From assembly GCF_002210425.1 (NCBI RefSeq), contig NZ_MWQK01000001.1, positions 620,001 through 684,000 on the forward strand: a DNA stretch of 64,000 nucleotides, given 5' to 3'. Positions 43,233 through 52,332 of the stretch are shown piece by piece (positions within the stretch are counted from its first letter, which is position 1; each line of letters opens with the position of its first letter). The notes beneath the pieces were generated by a model, which ran no database searches, was not told the DNA's origin, and saw only the letters and a list, made by a program, of their open reading frames with translations. The translations under genes were made by a program, and so were the position numbers. This DNA comes from Fibrobacter sp. UWB2. Lineage in GTDB: Bacteria > Fibrobacterota > Fibrobacteria > Fibrobacterales > Fibrobacteraceae.

Positions 43233-44309
43233 TTAAACGCCAGCCGCTTCAAGCCGTTTCACATGGCAATATGCAAGTTCTTTTGTCCGCTCGTCACGCA
43301 AATGCAGGCTGGAGCCCTCGCAATAGCGCCAATACTTGCAAGTTTTACAGTCACCAATTTTCGCCCAGCTGCGGTCACGCATCACCTGATAGCGGTTCTG
43401 CCATACATCCCACAAGTCATCCTTGTAGATATTCCCTTGAATGTAATCCCCACGCAAGCTCGGGCATGCCGAAATACTTCCGTCACACAACACCGACGCA
43501 ATATTGACGCCCGCCCAGCAAAAGAACGGATTATCGCGAACGGCCTTTTCGTAACTGCCGAGAAATCCTTCGCAATCGTAGTTCACATTCATGAGATTTT
43601 GCTTCTTGGCTTCACGAATAAATTCAAATACTTGACGAAATTCTTGATTCGTAAGTTGGAACAGCGGATTGTCTTTTGCACGGCCTTTCGCAAAGACATT
43701 CGAAACACGCCAACGCTTGACGCCCAAATTTAAAAGCAAGTTATAAATCTTGGGCAATTCCTTAAGGTTCTTACGATTCACGCAAGTCATCACGTCAAAC
43801 GTAATGCCGTCCGTATGTGAGGCCATGTTGATGGCACGCACCGCACGTTCGAAGCTGTGCACATTGCCGCGGAAATGGTTATGATTATCTTCAAGGCCAT
43901 CAAGGCTAATCGTCAACGCACGCAACCCTGCATTCATGAGTTTCGTATAACGTTCTGGATTTAAAGCCATTCCATTCGTCACCATGCCCCAAGGGTATCC
44001 ACGCGACTTGATTTCTTTGCCGATTTCTTCGAGATCGGCGCGCATCAACGGTTCACCGCCAGTAATCACCACGATAAAATTGTTAGGATCGACATGGGGC
44101 GAAACGCCATCCAAGACCCGCATAAAATCTTCGCGAGGCATGTCCGGAATCGCATCGGCAACACAGTCGCTCCCGCAATGCAGGCAATGCAAATTGCAAC
44201 GCAACGTACATTCCCAAAAGAGGTACGTCAGCGGATGCGCCTTAATCTGGCTATGACGATAAAGGCGATGCGCTTCGAGCGCAAGAAACTTTTTAAAACC
44301 GAGATGCAT
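43233..44309 (-). CDS. Radical SAM/SPASM enzyme of the rSAM/lipoprotein type
   Basis: 358 residues. The radical SAM cluster motif is CNLHCLHC (C38, C42, C45) within WECTLRCNLHCLHCGSDC; extra Cys34 and Cys49 are also present. SAM-binding segments GGEPLMRADLEEIGKEI and NGMALNPERYTKL follow. The C-terminal SPASM region carries seven cysteines (264, 275, 282, 321, 324, 330, 348), enough for two auxiliary iron-sulfur clusters. Such enzymes modify peptides or proteins. The sequence around the first motif resembles, from memory, the rSAM_w_lipo group of Bacteroidetes. The gene lies 17 bases after a lipoprotein gene with repeated YG motifs, its likely substrate. Confidence 0.93.
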   Translation of the reverse strand: MHLGFKKFLALEAHRLYRHSQIKAHPLTYLFWECTLRCNLHCLHCGSDCVADAIPDMPREDFMRVLDGVSPHVDPNNFIVVITGGEPLMRADLEEIGKEIKSRGYPWGMVTNGMALNPERYTKLMNAGLRALTISLDGLEDNHNHFRGNVHSFERAVRAINMASHTDGITFDVMTCVNRKNLKELPKIYNLLLNLGVKRWRVSNVFAKGRAKDNPLFQLTNQEFRQVFEFIREAKKQNLMNVNYDCEGFLGSYEKAVRDNPFFCWAGVNIASVLCDGSISACPSLRGDYIQGNIYKDDLWDVWQNRYQVMRDRSWAKIGDCKTCKYWRYCEGSSLHLRDERTKELAYCHVKRLEAAGV

Positions 44310-44326
44310 ACGGAGTCAATTCCGAA

Positions 44327-44974
44327 TTATTTATCTTCTCCGCAAGAGCCGTCAAACGCGCAAGGAGGGCCGTAAAGAACAACGGTCTCATCAATGATAA
44401 TGGTATTATAATTCGCCCGGAATTCAGCTTCGTTGTAGACCTTGCCATCGCTGCATGTATAAACTTTATCCTTCACATAAACAACGCCATACTTGGCCGT
44501 AACTTCGGGCTTGTAAACAACACCATATTTTGCGGTCACTTCTGTCGGATCACGCGTTACAGGAGCCTGCTCTTCATCAGCCGTAGATTCAACGCAAGTC
44601 ACCCCATCGGTACATTCATAAACATTGTCACCTTGATGAGTCGTGCAAGTTTCCTTATCCATATAAACACCGTACAAGGGTACGACTTCTATTCCGCCAC
44701 TAGAGCTTTCTGCAATCGGAGAAGAACTTGAGGATTCTACGGAACTAGACGATTCTGCAGACGAACTCGACTGAACATCCGAAGAACTTGAAGACTGAGT
44801 TTCGACAGTCGAACTGGAACTTGAATTTTCTACGGACGAACTCGAATTTTGTCCATTCGTTGTACTTGAACTGGAATCCGGAAAGACAGGAGCCGTAGGT
44901 GAAGCTCCATTATCGCAGGCATTCCATAAGAATGTCGTCAGTGCAAGAAGAAATTTTTTCCAGTGTTTATACAT
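44327..44974 (-). CDS. Ser-rich lipoprotein with repeated YG motifs, likely radical-SAM substrate
   Basis: 215 residues from ATG 44974 (GGAG 8 bases upstream). Signal sequence ends at Cys20 (LWNAC; a weak lipobox). Residues 31-95 are a poly-Ser linker, as in many Fibrobacter surface proteins. The C-terminal part has four YG motifs: YGVY at 101, YGVVY at 150 and 162 (within a direct EVTAKYGVVY repeat), and YGPP at 201. Six Cys follow or lie between them (110, 121, 127, 174, 205, 211). The rSAM/lipoprotein systems pair such a YG-motif lipoprotein with the adjacent SPASM enzyme. A modification at Tyr or Gly is inferred. Confidence 0.85.
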   Translation of the reverse strand: MYKHWKKFLLALTTFLWNACDNGASPTAPVFPDSSSSTTNGQNSSSSVENSSSSSTVETQSSSSSDVQSSSSAESSSSVESSSSSPIAESSSGGIEVVPLYGVYMDKETCTTHQGDNVYECTDGVTCVESTADEEQAPVTRDPTEVTAKYGVVYKPEVTAKYGVVYVKDKVYTCSDGKVYNEAEFRANYNTIIIDETVVLYGPPCAFDGSCGEDK

Positions 44975-45012
44975 TTTACAGACTCCTTCAAAACCCATTC
45001 AACCACATCCTT

Positions 45013-45041
45013 AATATAACCAAACGATTGGGCATTTTCAA
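45013..45041 (-). promoter_or_regulatory. Sigma-70 promoter of the lipoprotein/radical SAM operon
   Basis: On the minus strand TTGAAA (-35, 5 of 6) and TATATT (-10, 5 of 6) are 17 bases apart. The predicted start lies about 30 bases before the lipoprotein ATG. This is the best-spaced promoter I found in the window. Confidence 0.65.
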
Positions 45042-45132
45042 TTGCAGAAAGCCCCCTTCACAACGCTTTTTTATCAAAAAACGCCCCCAAAAAAGCCAAA
45101 TCTTTCTGCTAATGTATTATATAAAGTTTTTT

Positions 45133-46584
45133 CTACTTGAATTCCGGAGCAATCGTCAATACAAGGCTCAAGCCATGCCAACTATGGAAAGCAAACTGCA
45201 CGCGGAACAGATACATATCCGGCTTGCGGACGCGAACGCCGAATCCCCACGAATTGTAGAGACGGTCCTTTGACCAGCCGGTAATCTTGTCACTAATCAT
45301 CGCGTATTCGTTAAATACGACGCCATCAACAAGGCGGTCCACCGGCCAGCGGTATTCCGCCGAAAGACCGAGCAAGAACGGAGCCACCCAAGCATCCGTG
45401 TAGCCACGCAACGGGAATCTCGCATTCAAAGCCGGGAAAGCTGAATTCGGGGCGCCGCCCTTTTCCATTTCCCAAATTCCTTGGAATCGCAACTGGAATG
45501 CCAGCACGCGATGTTCAAAAAGCGTTTCTACAAGATTTTCAGGACGCCACACACGCAACGCTTCATTCAAAGAGAAGTCCGTATAGAATTTTCTCGTCTT
45601 GCGGCCTTCTTTTGCCGACAATACATATTGATCCGCACGACCGATAAAGAAATAAATCTGGTAAAAAGCATCGACACTCACATAATCATGATTCTTTCCG
45701 CCATCGCGCAAATCGTCAGGACGGCTCAAGCCCGCTAATTCAAGGTCTTTGTGCGTGATTCCACCATATTTACCCGTCAACACATACGAAGCCTTCAGGC
45801 TCAGGCGCTGGCCTCTCGATGGAGCGAACGGGAAATCCAAATTATCAAACACCAGGTTTGCATAAATCGGAATTTCATAGTGTTTTTGGTAAAGGCCACG
45901 GTCTTCAATCGGATATTTCGGGTCATCCAGCACGGTATCCTTCGTGTCCGTGAAATCAGCCTTATGATAAACTAATTCCGTACCGACGCTAAAGTTCAAA
46001 TTTCGCGATTCTGTAATCGGAAATCCCAGCTGGGCGCCCAAATTAATCGTCGTATCGGCCTGTTCAAACGATTCCTTTGTCCCTGGCAAAATAAATCCGT
46101 TATCGCGGTCCATGTAAAGGTTCGCGTTTACCGCGCCATACAGTTTTTTTCCAAAAAGCGACTGCTTAGAATAACGCAATTTTACATCGATATCGCTATT
46201 GGCATAGTAATGACCTTCAAAAACAGCATAGTCGCCCTCCTTTATCAAGTTTCGGTGACGGTAACATAAACCAATCATCGTGGAACTCCCCGGCTTCAAG
46301 TTGAACACCGGGTAAATGAGGACGTTACGTTTTTCACCGAACGTAATGAGGTCTACAGCCTTGTCGGCAACACCATTTTCAATCGCATAATGTAGCGGAG
46401 CCGCGATCGGGTAGACTAGCGAGCTAAAAACCGGCTGAATAATGTGGAGGAACGGCCACGCAATGACTTCGGTAAACGACATTGAACCCGAAGAAGTATC
46501 TTGCACAGCTTCGCCAGACTTCTTCGCATGTGCAGGCAAACTCAACACGCCCACAAGCACCAGTAATGTCACCAAACGCATCAT
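45133..46584 (-). CDS. Omp85/BamA-like outer-membrane barrel protein
   Basis: 483 residues with a signal peptide (MMRLVTLLVLVGVLSLPAHA). Amphipathic strands fill the protein from about residue 80 on. NARFPLRGYTDAW contains the RGY/RGF-type motif of loop 6 of Omp85-family barrels, and the last strand ends SLVLTIAPEFK. There is room for no more than a short N-terminal domain, so POTRA repeats seem to be missing. It could be a stand-alone surface-antigen (D15) barrel. The gene faces away from the RND exporter gene, only 29 bases separating the start codons. Confidence 0.75.
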   Translation of the reverse strand: MMRLVTLLVLVGVLSLPAHAKKSGEAVQDTSSGSMSFTEVIAWPFLHIIQPVFSSLVYPIAAPLHYAIENGVADKAVDLITFGEKRNVLIYPVFNLKPGSSTMIGLCYRHRNLIKEGDYAVFEGHYYANSDIDVKLRYSKQSLFGKKLYGAVNANLYMDRDNGFILPGTKESFEQADTTINLGAQLGFPITESRNLNFSVGTELVYHKADFTDTKDTVLDDPKYPIEDRGLYQKHYEIPIYANLVFDNLDFPFAPSRGQRLSLKASYVLTGKYGGITHKDLELAGLSRPDDLRDGGKNHDYVSVDAFYQIYFFIGRADQYVLSAKEGRKTRKFYTDFSLNEALRVWRPENLVETLFEHRVLAFQLRFQGIWEMEKGGAPNSAFPALNARFPLRGYTDAWVAPFLLGLSAEYRWPVDRLVDGVVFNEYAMISDKITGWSKDRLYNSWGFGVRVRKPDMYLFRVQFAFHSWHGLSLVLTIAPEFK

Positions 46585-46613
46585 TTTCCTTTTAATATAT
46601 AGTTATATTGAGT

Positions 46614-49046
46614 ATGATGTTTTCTCTTTTTGCAAAAATTATCAAAAAATTAGCGACTTATCCGAAGATTATCCTTACGGTTTTCCTCGCGATAGGCATT
46701 CTCAGCATTTACCCCATCATGCACTTGCGATGGGATTTGCAGCTGCAAGATACCATTACAAGCGCTCGCGAGCCAAGCAACGTCCAAAAGATTGAAGACG
46801 AATTCGGGGGGCTCGGAAGCCTTATTGTCATCTTGCAATCGGAAGATTCAAGCGCAAACTATCGCATTGCAAAAGACCTCGCACAAAAGATGCAGCAGAG
46901 TCCGGCCGTCCATTTTGCAGACTTCGAGACAGACATCGATTACTACAAGAAAAACAAATTCTTGTACGCCAGTGAAAACGACATCGACATCATGGTGCAT
47001 CGCATTGAGAAGCTCAAGCACGACTACATCATGAAGAACAATCCGCTGTTCATCGACCTCAAAAGCGCGATCGATTCCATCACGCAGACGACCTCGGAAC
47101 AGCGCGAGCAGCTATTGAGCGACCTCGAGCAGAAGTATTTTGACAAGCTCGCCGTGAGCCATTCCAACAAAACCGGAACGATTCGAATCGTCGAAATCTA
47201 TCCGACGCATTCCATCTCGGATTTGCAGGCAAACAGGAACCTTTTCTACGAAGTTTCGACGCAATTGAAACTTGAAGAAACTCCTAGCGATTTTCGGGTG
47301 CATTTTGCAGGAAAGGTCTACGAATCCATCCAGACCGGCAAGCGCCTTTTGCCCGAAGCAAAGATGGTGGGCTGCGTTACGGCAGGGCTGATTATTCTGC
47401 TCTTGATTCTCAACTTCTTTAGGCAACCGCAATTGATTTTTATTTCGGCACTGCCGATTGCAACGCCGATTATCACAACGATGGCATGTTCGTACATGTT
47501 TTACGGACGCATCAACCTGTTTACGCTTTTGCTTGCGATTGTGCTCCCGGGGCAGGCGTTGCAGATTATCAACCACGTTCTGAACAGATACTTCTTGGAA
47601 CGCGAACAAAACCTGAGCCCGCAACTTTGCATAGAAAGCGCGCTGCTCGGCATTGGCCCCTCCACAGCCGTTTCGAGTTTCGCATTTGCCACGCTATTTG
47701 CAAGCCTCATCTTTATTCCGCTGCCGGGCCTCCAGGAACTTGGCGTGCTAGGTTCGACGGGTTGCATTTTGAACTGGGCCATCACGCTCCTTTTCTCGAC
47801 CGCCCTTTTGCAGGTGGCACAGCGCAAGAAGCCGTTTTCCATCAGGCATTCGCAAATCCACCCAGAGTGCAAGATTTCGATGCTTTCGAACCGTTTAAAC
47901 TGGACAATTTTCTCGATTATCATCGCAGCAAGCCTTGTCGGGCTTTACATCGGCGGAACGCGTCTTCACATCCGCAACGATTTTTCGGCTACAGAAATCA
48001 ACTACAAGGACGCAACGATTGATTCCCTGATTGCCGAGACGGGATTCATGAACAAGACGCCCGTGGTCGTCATGCTCCCGGAAAGTGCCGAAAGCGAAAA
48101 CCTGCTGGAACGATTCACCGAGCTCAAGAACAACGGCGAACTTTCGACCGTCAATTCACTGTTTACGCTTGCACAGTTCTCCCCCAACTTGCAACAGAAA
48201 AAAATGGAAAAGCTCCGCCAGTTGCACAGCTTGGTCACTAAGGAATTCCGCGAAGCGCTCTCCAAGAGCGAACTTGAAAATCTTGAGAAGGTGGAACAGG
48301 CTCTGGAATTCGACGAATCCGACGATTTTGAACCGCCTGAGTACATCGCCAAAAAATTCCGCGACAAGCACGGCAAGCAAGGACGTTTTGCGTTCATCTT
48401 TACCGACATCAAGGAAAACTACGGTAGTGAATGCGTCAAGCTGTACAAAGAACTCCACCAGATTGAAGGAATCGATAGCGGTAAATACCTGGTCGCAGGC
48501 ATCCCGATTACACGCGCTATTTTCTTGGACAGGATTACAAACCATATCAGTAGGCCCTTGCAAGTGGGTGGTATTTTGGTTTTCCTGTTCATGCTCGTTT
48601 ACTACAACCGCTTTAGCCGCGCCTTGTTTACCGCACTCCCGTCTGTATTTGCCGCAAGCTGGTTCTTGGCCGCCCTTAACGCTTTTGACGTGAAGATTTC
48701 GGCATATAGCGCACTCGCCTTCCCGATTTTGATTGGCGCAAGCGTCGATGGTTCCCTCCAGTTCTTCACGGCTTATTACGAGAAGCAAACTGGGACCGCG
48801 CTCACCATCCTTAGGGATAAGTTCTTTACGATTTTTCTCTCGCAGATGGCCGCATTCATCGGTACTTACGGCATGCTCGTTTCGTCCCACCCGGGGTTGC
48901 GTAGCATGGGTTATGTCTCGTTGACAGGCCTTATCTGCATATTCATTTCTCAATTCACCATCTTCCCCCTCATTGCAGGATCGCTCGACCAATACCGTCT
49001 GAGACAGAAAAGGAAAAAGGAAGCTAAAAATGAAAACGCTTTCTGA
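46614..49046 (+). CDS. RND/MMPL-family membrane transport protein
   Basis: About 810 residues. Two halves each hold one N-terminal helix, a large extracytoplasmic domain (about 40-250 and 460-640) and a five-helix bundle (about 250-410 and 645-795), the layout of MMPL/RND proteins. Motif-like segments are LLAIVLPGQALQIINHVLNRY and GASVDGSLQFFTAYYEK, the latter resembling the conserved G-x-x-x-D motif. It probably moves lipids or hydrophobic compounds. ATG at 46614 is preferred; a TTG six bases upstream is also in frame. Its last 17 bases overlap the aminotransferase gene. Confidence 0.85.
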   Translation: MMFSLFAKIIKKLATYPKIILTVFLAIGILSIYPIMHLRWDLQLQDTITSAREPSNVQKIEDEFGGLGSLIVILQSEDSSANYRIAKDLAQKMQQSPAVHFADFETDIDYYKKNKFLYASENDIDIMVHRIEKLKHDYIMKNNPLFIDLKSAIDSITQTTSEQREQLLSDLEQKYFDKLAVSHSNKTGTIRIVEIYPTHSISDLQANRNLFYEVSTQLKLEETPSDFRVHFAGKVYESIQTGKRLLPEAKMVGCVTAGLIILLLILNFFRQPQLIFISALPIATPIITTMACSYMFYGRINLFTLLLAIVLPGQALQIINHVLNRYFLEREQNLSPQLCIESALLGIGPSTAVSSFAFATLFASLIFIPLPGLQELGVLGSTGCILNWAITLLFSTALLQVAQRKKPFSIRHSQIHPECKISMLSNRLNWTIFSIIIAASLVGLYIGGTRLHIRNDFSATEINYKDATIDSLIAETGFMNKTPVVVMLPESAESENLLERFTELKNNGELSTVNSLFTLAQFSPNLQQKKMEKLRQLHSLVTKEFREALSKSELENLEKVEQALEFDESDDFEPPEYIAKKFRDKHGKQGRFAFIFTDIKENYGSECVKLYKELHQIEGIDSGKYLVAGIPITRAIFLDRITNHISRPLQVGGILVFLFMLVYYNRFSRALFTALPSVFAASWFLAALNAFDVKISAYSALAFPILIGASVDGSLQFFTAYYEKQTGTALTILRDKFFTIFLSQMAAFIGTYGMLVSSHPGLRSMGYVSLTGLICIFISQFTIFPLIAGSLDQYRLRQKRKKEAKNENAF

Positions 49047-50220
49047 TAGAACGCAAAATATTGCAGCATCGCTCACCGTCGCCATCGACACGATGGCAAA
49101 ACAGATGATCGCAGACGGCAAGGACGTCGTGAGTCTCGGCGCAGGCGAACCCGACTTTGGAACGCCCACTCCCATTCAAGATGCGGCAATTGAAGCCATC
49201 CGCGCAGGCAAGACGCGCTATACTGCACCTGTCGGGATTCTCGATGTACGCAAGGCCGTAGCAAAGAAATTGGAAGAAGAAAACGGACTCCATTACGATG
49301 CATCGCAAATCATCATGACGAGCGGTGCAAAGCACGCCGTGTTCAACGCACTCGCCGCCTTGATTAATCCGGGTGACGAAGTGATTATCCCCGCCCCGTA
49401 CTGGGTCACGTATCCGGAACTCGTGAAGTGGCTCGGCGGTACGCCGGTGTTTGTTGAAGCGGGCATTGAAAAGAACTTCAAGATTGACGCCGAAGATTTA
49501 CGCAAGGCATGCACGCCGCGCACGAAGGCAATTCTCCTGAACAACCCGTGCAACCCGACTGGCGCCGTTTACAGCAAGAGTGAACTTGAAGCTCTCGCCA
49601 AAGAAATTGTCGCACAGGACATCTACTGCATCTCGGACGAAGTTTACGAATACTTTGTCTACGATACAGAATTTACAAGTGCCGCAGTGTTCCCGGGAAT
49701 GGCAGAACGCACAATTGTAATTAACGGTTTCTCGAAATCTCACTGCATGACCGGTTGGAGAATCGGTTATGACGCCGCCCCCGCTCCGATTGCAAAGATC
49801 ATCGGCAAAATCCAGGGGCAGGCCACGCACCACCCGAGCAATGTCGCACAGTACGCCGCCCTCGGTGCACTCAACATGGACAAGAGCAACGTGCACGCCA
49901 TGCAGGCAGCCTTCCGCAAGCGCAGAGCCTACATGCTGGAACGCACCTCGTTCTTACAAACAAAGCCGCGCGCACCCGAAGGCGCGTTCTACCTTTTTGC
50001 TCCGGTAAGCGATTACTACGGCAAAAAAACTCCGGACGGCAAGGTGATTGCAGGCTCCATTGATTTTTGCAGCGCACTTTTGGAAAGCAAGGGACTTGCG
50101 ATTGTGCCAGGCGCCGCCTTTGGCGACGACACTTGCGTTCGATTCTCGTACGCCGCAAGCGATGAAAATCTCGCGAAGGCTTGCGACCGCTTTGAAGCAT
50201 TCGTGAAAGAACTCTCGTAA
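49030..50220 (+). CDS. Aspartate/aromatic aminotransferase (PLP class I)
   Basis: 396 residues. GAGEPDFGTPTPIQDAAIEAIRAG, the substrate-binding NNPCNPTGAVYSKSEL and the PLP lysine motif VINGFSKSHCMTGWRIGY identify a class I aminotransferase close to AspB/AspAT of the thermophile group. Likely reaction: aspartate plus 2-oxoglutarate to oxaloacetate plus glutamate. The start has an AGGAAGC site inside the end of the exporter gene, so it is translationally coupled to it. The two functions have no obvious link. Confidence 0.92.
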   Translation: MKTLSDRTQNIAASLTVAIDTMAKQMIADGKDVVSLGAGEPDFGTPTPIQDAAIEAIRAGKTRYTAPVGILDVRKAVAKKLEEENGLHYDASQIIMTSGAKHAVFNALAALINPGDEVIIPAPYWVTYPELVKWLGGTPVFVEAGIEKNFKIDAEDLRKACTPRTKAILLNNPCNPTGAVYSKSELEALAKEIVAQDIYCISDEVYEYFVYDTEFTSAAVFPGMAERTIVINGFSKSHCMTGWRIGYDAAPAPIAKIIGKIQGQATHHPSNVAQYAALGALNMDKSNVHAMQAAFRKRRAYMLERTSFLQTKPRAPEGAFYLFAPVSDYYGKKTPDGKVIAGSIDFCSALLESKGLAIVPGAAFGDDTCVRFSYAASDENLAKACDRFEAFVKELS

Positions 50221-50232
50221 TAAGGAATTGCG

Positions 50233-52332
50233 ATGTTCCCATTCCGCCTCGTCAATCCAGACCCATCGAAACCGTTTACCATCGGGCGCAAATCGGATAA
50301 CGTTTTGCAATTCGACAACCTGATGGTTTCGAGGTATCATGCGGTTCTGAATTTTACGGACGGCAAATGGATTTTGCAAAGCTTGACCCAGAACAGCATC
50401 ACAATGCTGAATGGGAAAGACGTGACGACCGCCGTTTTGAATGATGGCGACGTGATTCTCATTGGGCCAAGGCAGTTGCGAGCAACGCTCCGTGGCGCCG
50501 ATTTGACGCTTTTGATTATGGAGCGCGAAACGGAAAGCGATATGCAGACCGTAACGCTCTCGACGGAATGGAGAGATATTGAAATTCCGGGAATCGGGAA
50601 AGCGAAGTGCCGCAGGATTGCGAGCCGAGATGCGCGCAGTTCTAGGAATACCGAGTGCCGCGAAAATCGTGCCGAGTTCAAGTTCGCGAAAGCGATTGTG
50701 GACGAGAGCGGCAAGCGCACACGCACGATTACAGTTGCAAGTGGTGACGCCTGTCGTTTTGAATCCGCCGTGGTCGGTTTCCGCAATAACGATTTACTGA
50801 TTGAAGCGCAAAATTCAGGCTTTGACGTTTTTGCGCAGAACGTGAATGTCTTTGCCGGCAAAAAGCAATTATTAAAAGGGATTGATTTCGAACTCCCCGC
50901 CGGCGAGATTCTCGCAATTATCGGACGTTCTGGACAAGGTAAATCATCTCTCCTGAAGATGATTCAGGGAATTAACAGTTGCGACAAGCAAAGCATTGTA
51001 CGCATCGGCGGTGTCGATTACCGCAAAAACGAGATTCGCAGGCGCATTGCAATATTGCCGCAAGACCCGCCGCTCCGCCCGGAGCTGACCGTCGAAGAAA
51101 CTATTCTCGACGGAGCGCGTTCGTCGATGGACGTGCAGAACTTCAAGCAAGATGCACTCGCGCGACTCGAAAAGTTCTGCGAACTTTTCGGGCTGAGCGG
51201 ACGCAAGCATAACCTCGTGAAGACGCTCAGCGGCGGCGAAATGCGCCGCGTCGCGCTCGCACGCGAGCTCATGGGCAATCCGGGCCTCGTGATTCTCGAC
51301 GAACCGCTCTCGGGTCTTGACCCGTACAATTCGAGAATCCTTTGCACGCACTTGAAGCAGCTAGCGTTCCTCGGTCATACGATTATCCTCACGACTCACA
51401 GCTACGAAGCTTTGCAAATTGCAAATAAAGTTCTCGTACTGCACCAGGGCGAAGAAGCGTTCTTCGGGACTGTTCAGGCCGCATACGCGCACTTCAACAC
51501 GAACGATCCGCAAGCACTCCTCACGAGCATCACGCAAAGCATGGCTGCCGAATTTCACGAGAGCTACAAGCACGAGCAAAAAGTACGCGACAGCAAGTAT
51601 TACTTTGAACGCACCAAGCTCCCCCGCAATTTTGCCTACACCGTGCGCATCACGGCCAAGCAGTGGTTCCGCGACAAAGGCCGCATTGCCGCACTTTTTG
51701 TGCAGCCCGCGATTATCGGATTTTTGCTCTCGCAAATATTCTCCGACCAAAGTTCGCTCTGGACCGTCGCCTTTGCGATTATCCTTTGTGCAAACTGGTT
51801 TGCGCTCTCGCTTTCTATCCGTGAAATCGTGCAGGAGAAAGACATTCTCCGCGACAAGTTCCGCCGAGGCGTTTCTGCAATCTCGACGCTGACCGCAAAA
51901 TGCACGCTCCCCATCATTTTCACGATGATGCAGACGGCAATCGTCTATGCGTTTATCAGTACCCGCATTACCCCCCACCCCCAAATTGCGCTTATCGCCT
52001 GCGTTTTCGCCTGCATCGCTGTCCCCGCAACTACCGTCGGGCTATTTACGAGTACGCTTTCCAAGAACACGAGCCAGGCAAACGCCTTCTTGCCGCTCCT
52101 CATCATCCCGCAAGTCGCCCTCGCAGGCGCCCTCGTGCCGCTTGACCAAATGCAGCCCATTGGCCGCGCGCTTTCGAGCGTCATCTGGTCGCGCTACAAC
52201 CAAGCTTCGCTCCTCAACATTTTGCTGGAACGAAAAGACGACATTTTCAATGCGATTTTTGCCATCGCTATCGCACTTAGTTTCTATATTGTAACTGCAA
52301 TTTTACTACACAAATTAAAGAAGCCAAGATGA
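50233..52332 (+). CDS. FHA-domain ABC transporter (ATPase plus ABC-2 permease)
   Basis: 699 residues. An N-terminal FHA domain (about 15-80) has the GRKSDN, SRYHA and NS loops that bind phosphothreonine. An ATPase domain follows with Walker A IIGRSGQGKSS (229-239), LSGGE (332-336), Walker B LVILDE (352-357) and H-loop TTHSYE. The C-terminus has six hydrophobic segments of the ABC-2 type (IAALFVQPAIIGFLLSQIF to YIVTAILLHKL). It is an ABCG-like half transporter. The stop overlaps the kinase start (ATGA), so the kinase probably phosphorylates a protein read by the FHA domain, or the transporter itself. Confidence 0.92.
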   Translation: MFPFRLVNPDPSKPFTIGRKSDNVLQFDNLMVSRYHAVLNFTDGKWILQSLTQNSITMLNGKDVTTAVLNDGDVILIGPRQLRATLRGADLTLLIMERETESDMQTVTLSTEWRDIEIPGIGKAKCRRIASRDARSSRNTECRENRAEFKFAKAIVDESGKRTRTITVASGDACRFESAVVGFRNNDLLIEAQNSGFDVFAQNVNVFAGKKQLLKGIDFELPAGEILAIIGRSGQGKSSLLKMIQGINSCDKQSIVRIGGVDYRKNEIRRRIAILPQDPPLRPELTVEETILDGARSSMDVQNFKQDALARLEKFCELFGLSGRKHNLVKTLSGGEMRRVALARELMGNPGLVILDEPLSGLDPYNSRILCTHLKQLAFLGHTIILTTHSYEALQIANKVLVLHQGEEAFFGTVQAAYAHFNTNDPQALLTSITQSMAAEFHESYKHEQKVRDSKYYFERTKLPRNFAYTVRITAKQWFRDKGRIAALFVQPAIIGFLLSQIFSDQSSLWTVAFAIILCANWFALSLSIREIVQEKDILRDKFRRGVSAISTLTAKCTLPIIFTMMQTAIVYAFISTRITPHPQIALIACVFACIAVPATTVGLFTSTLSKNTSQANAFLPLLIIPQVALAGALVPLDQMQPIGRALSSVIWSRYNQASLLNILLERKDDIFNAIFAIAIALSFYIVTAILLHKLKKPR

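Noticed and set aside
44675-44880. Serine-codon stretch as a nucleotide microsatellite
   Set aside because: The Ser codons vary (TCT, TCC, AGT, TCG) and are broken by E, V, Q, N and D; it is a protein-level linker typical of this group, not a DNA repeat tract.
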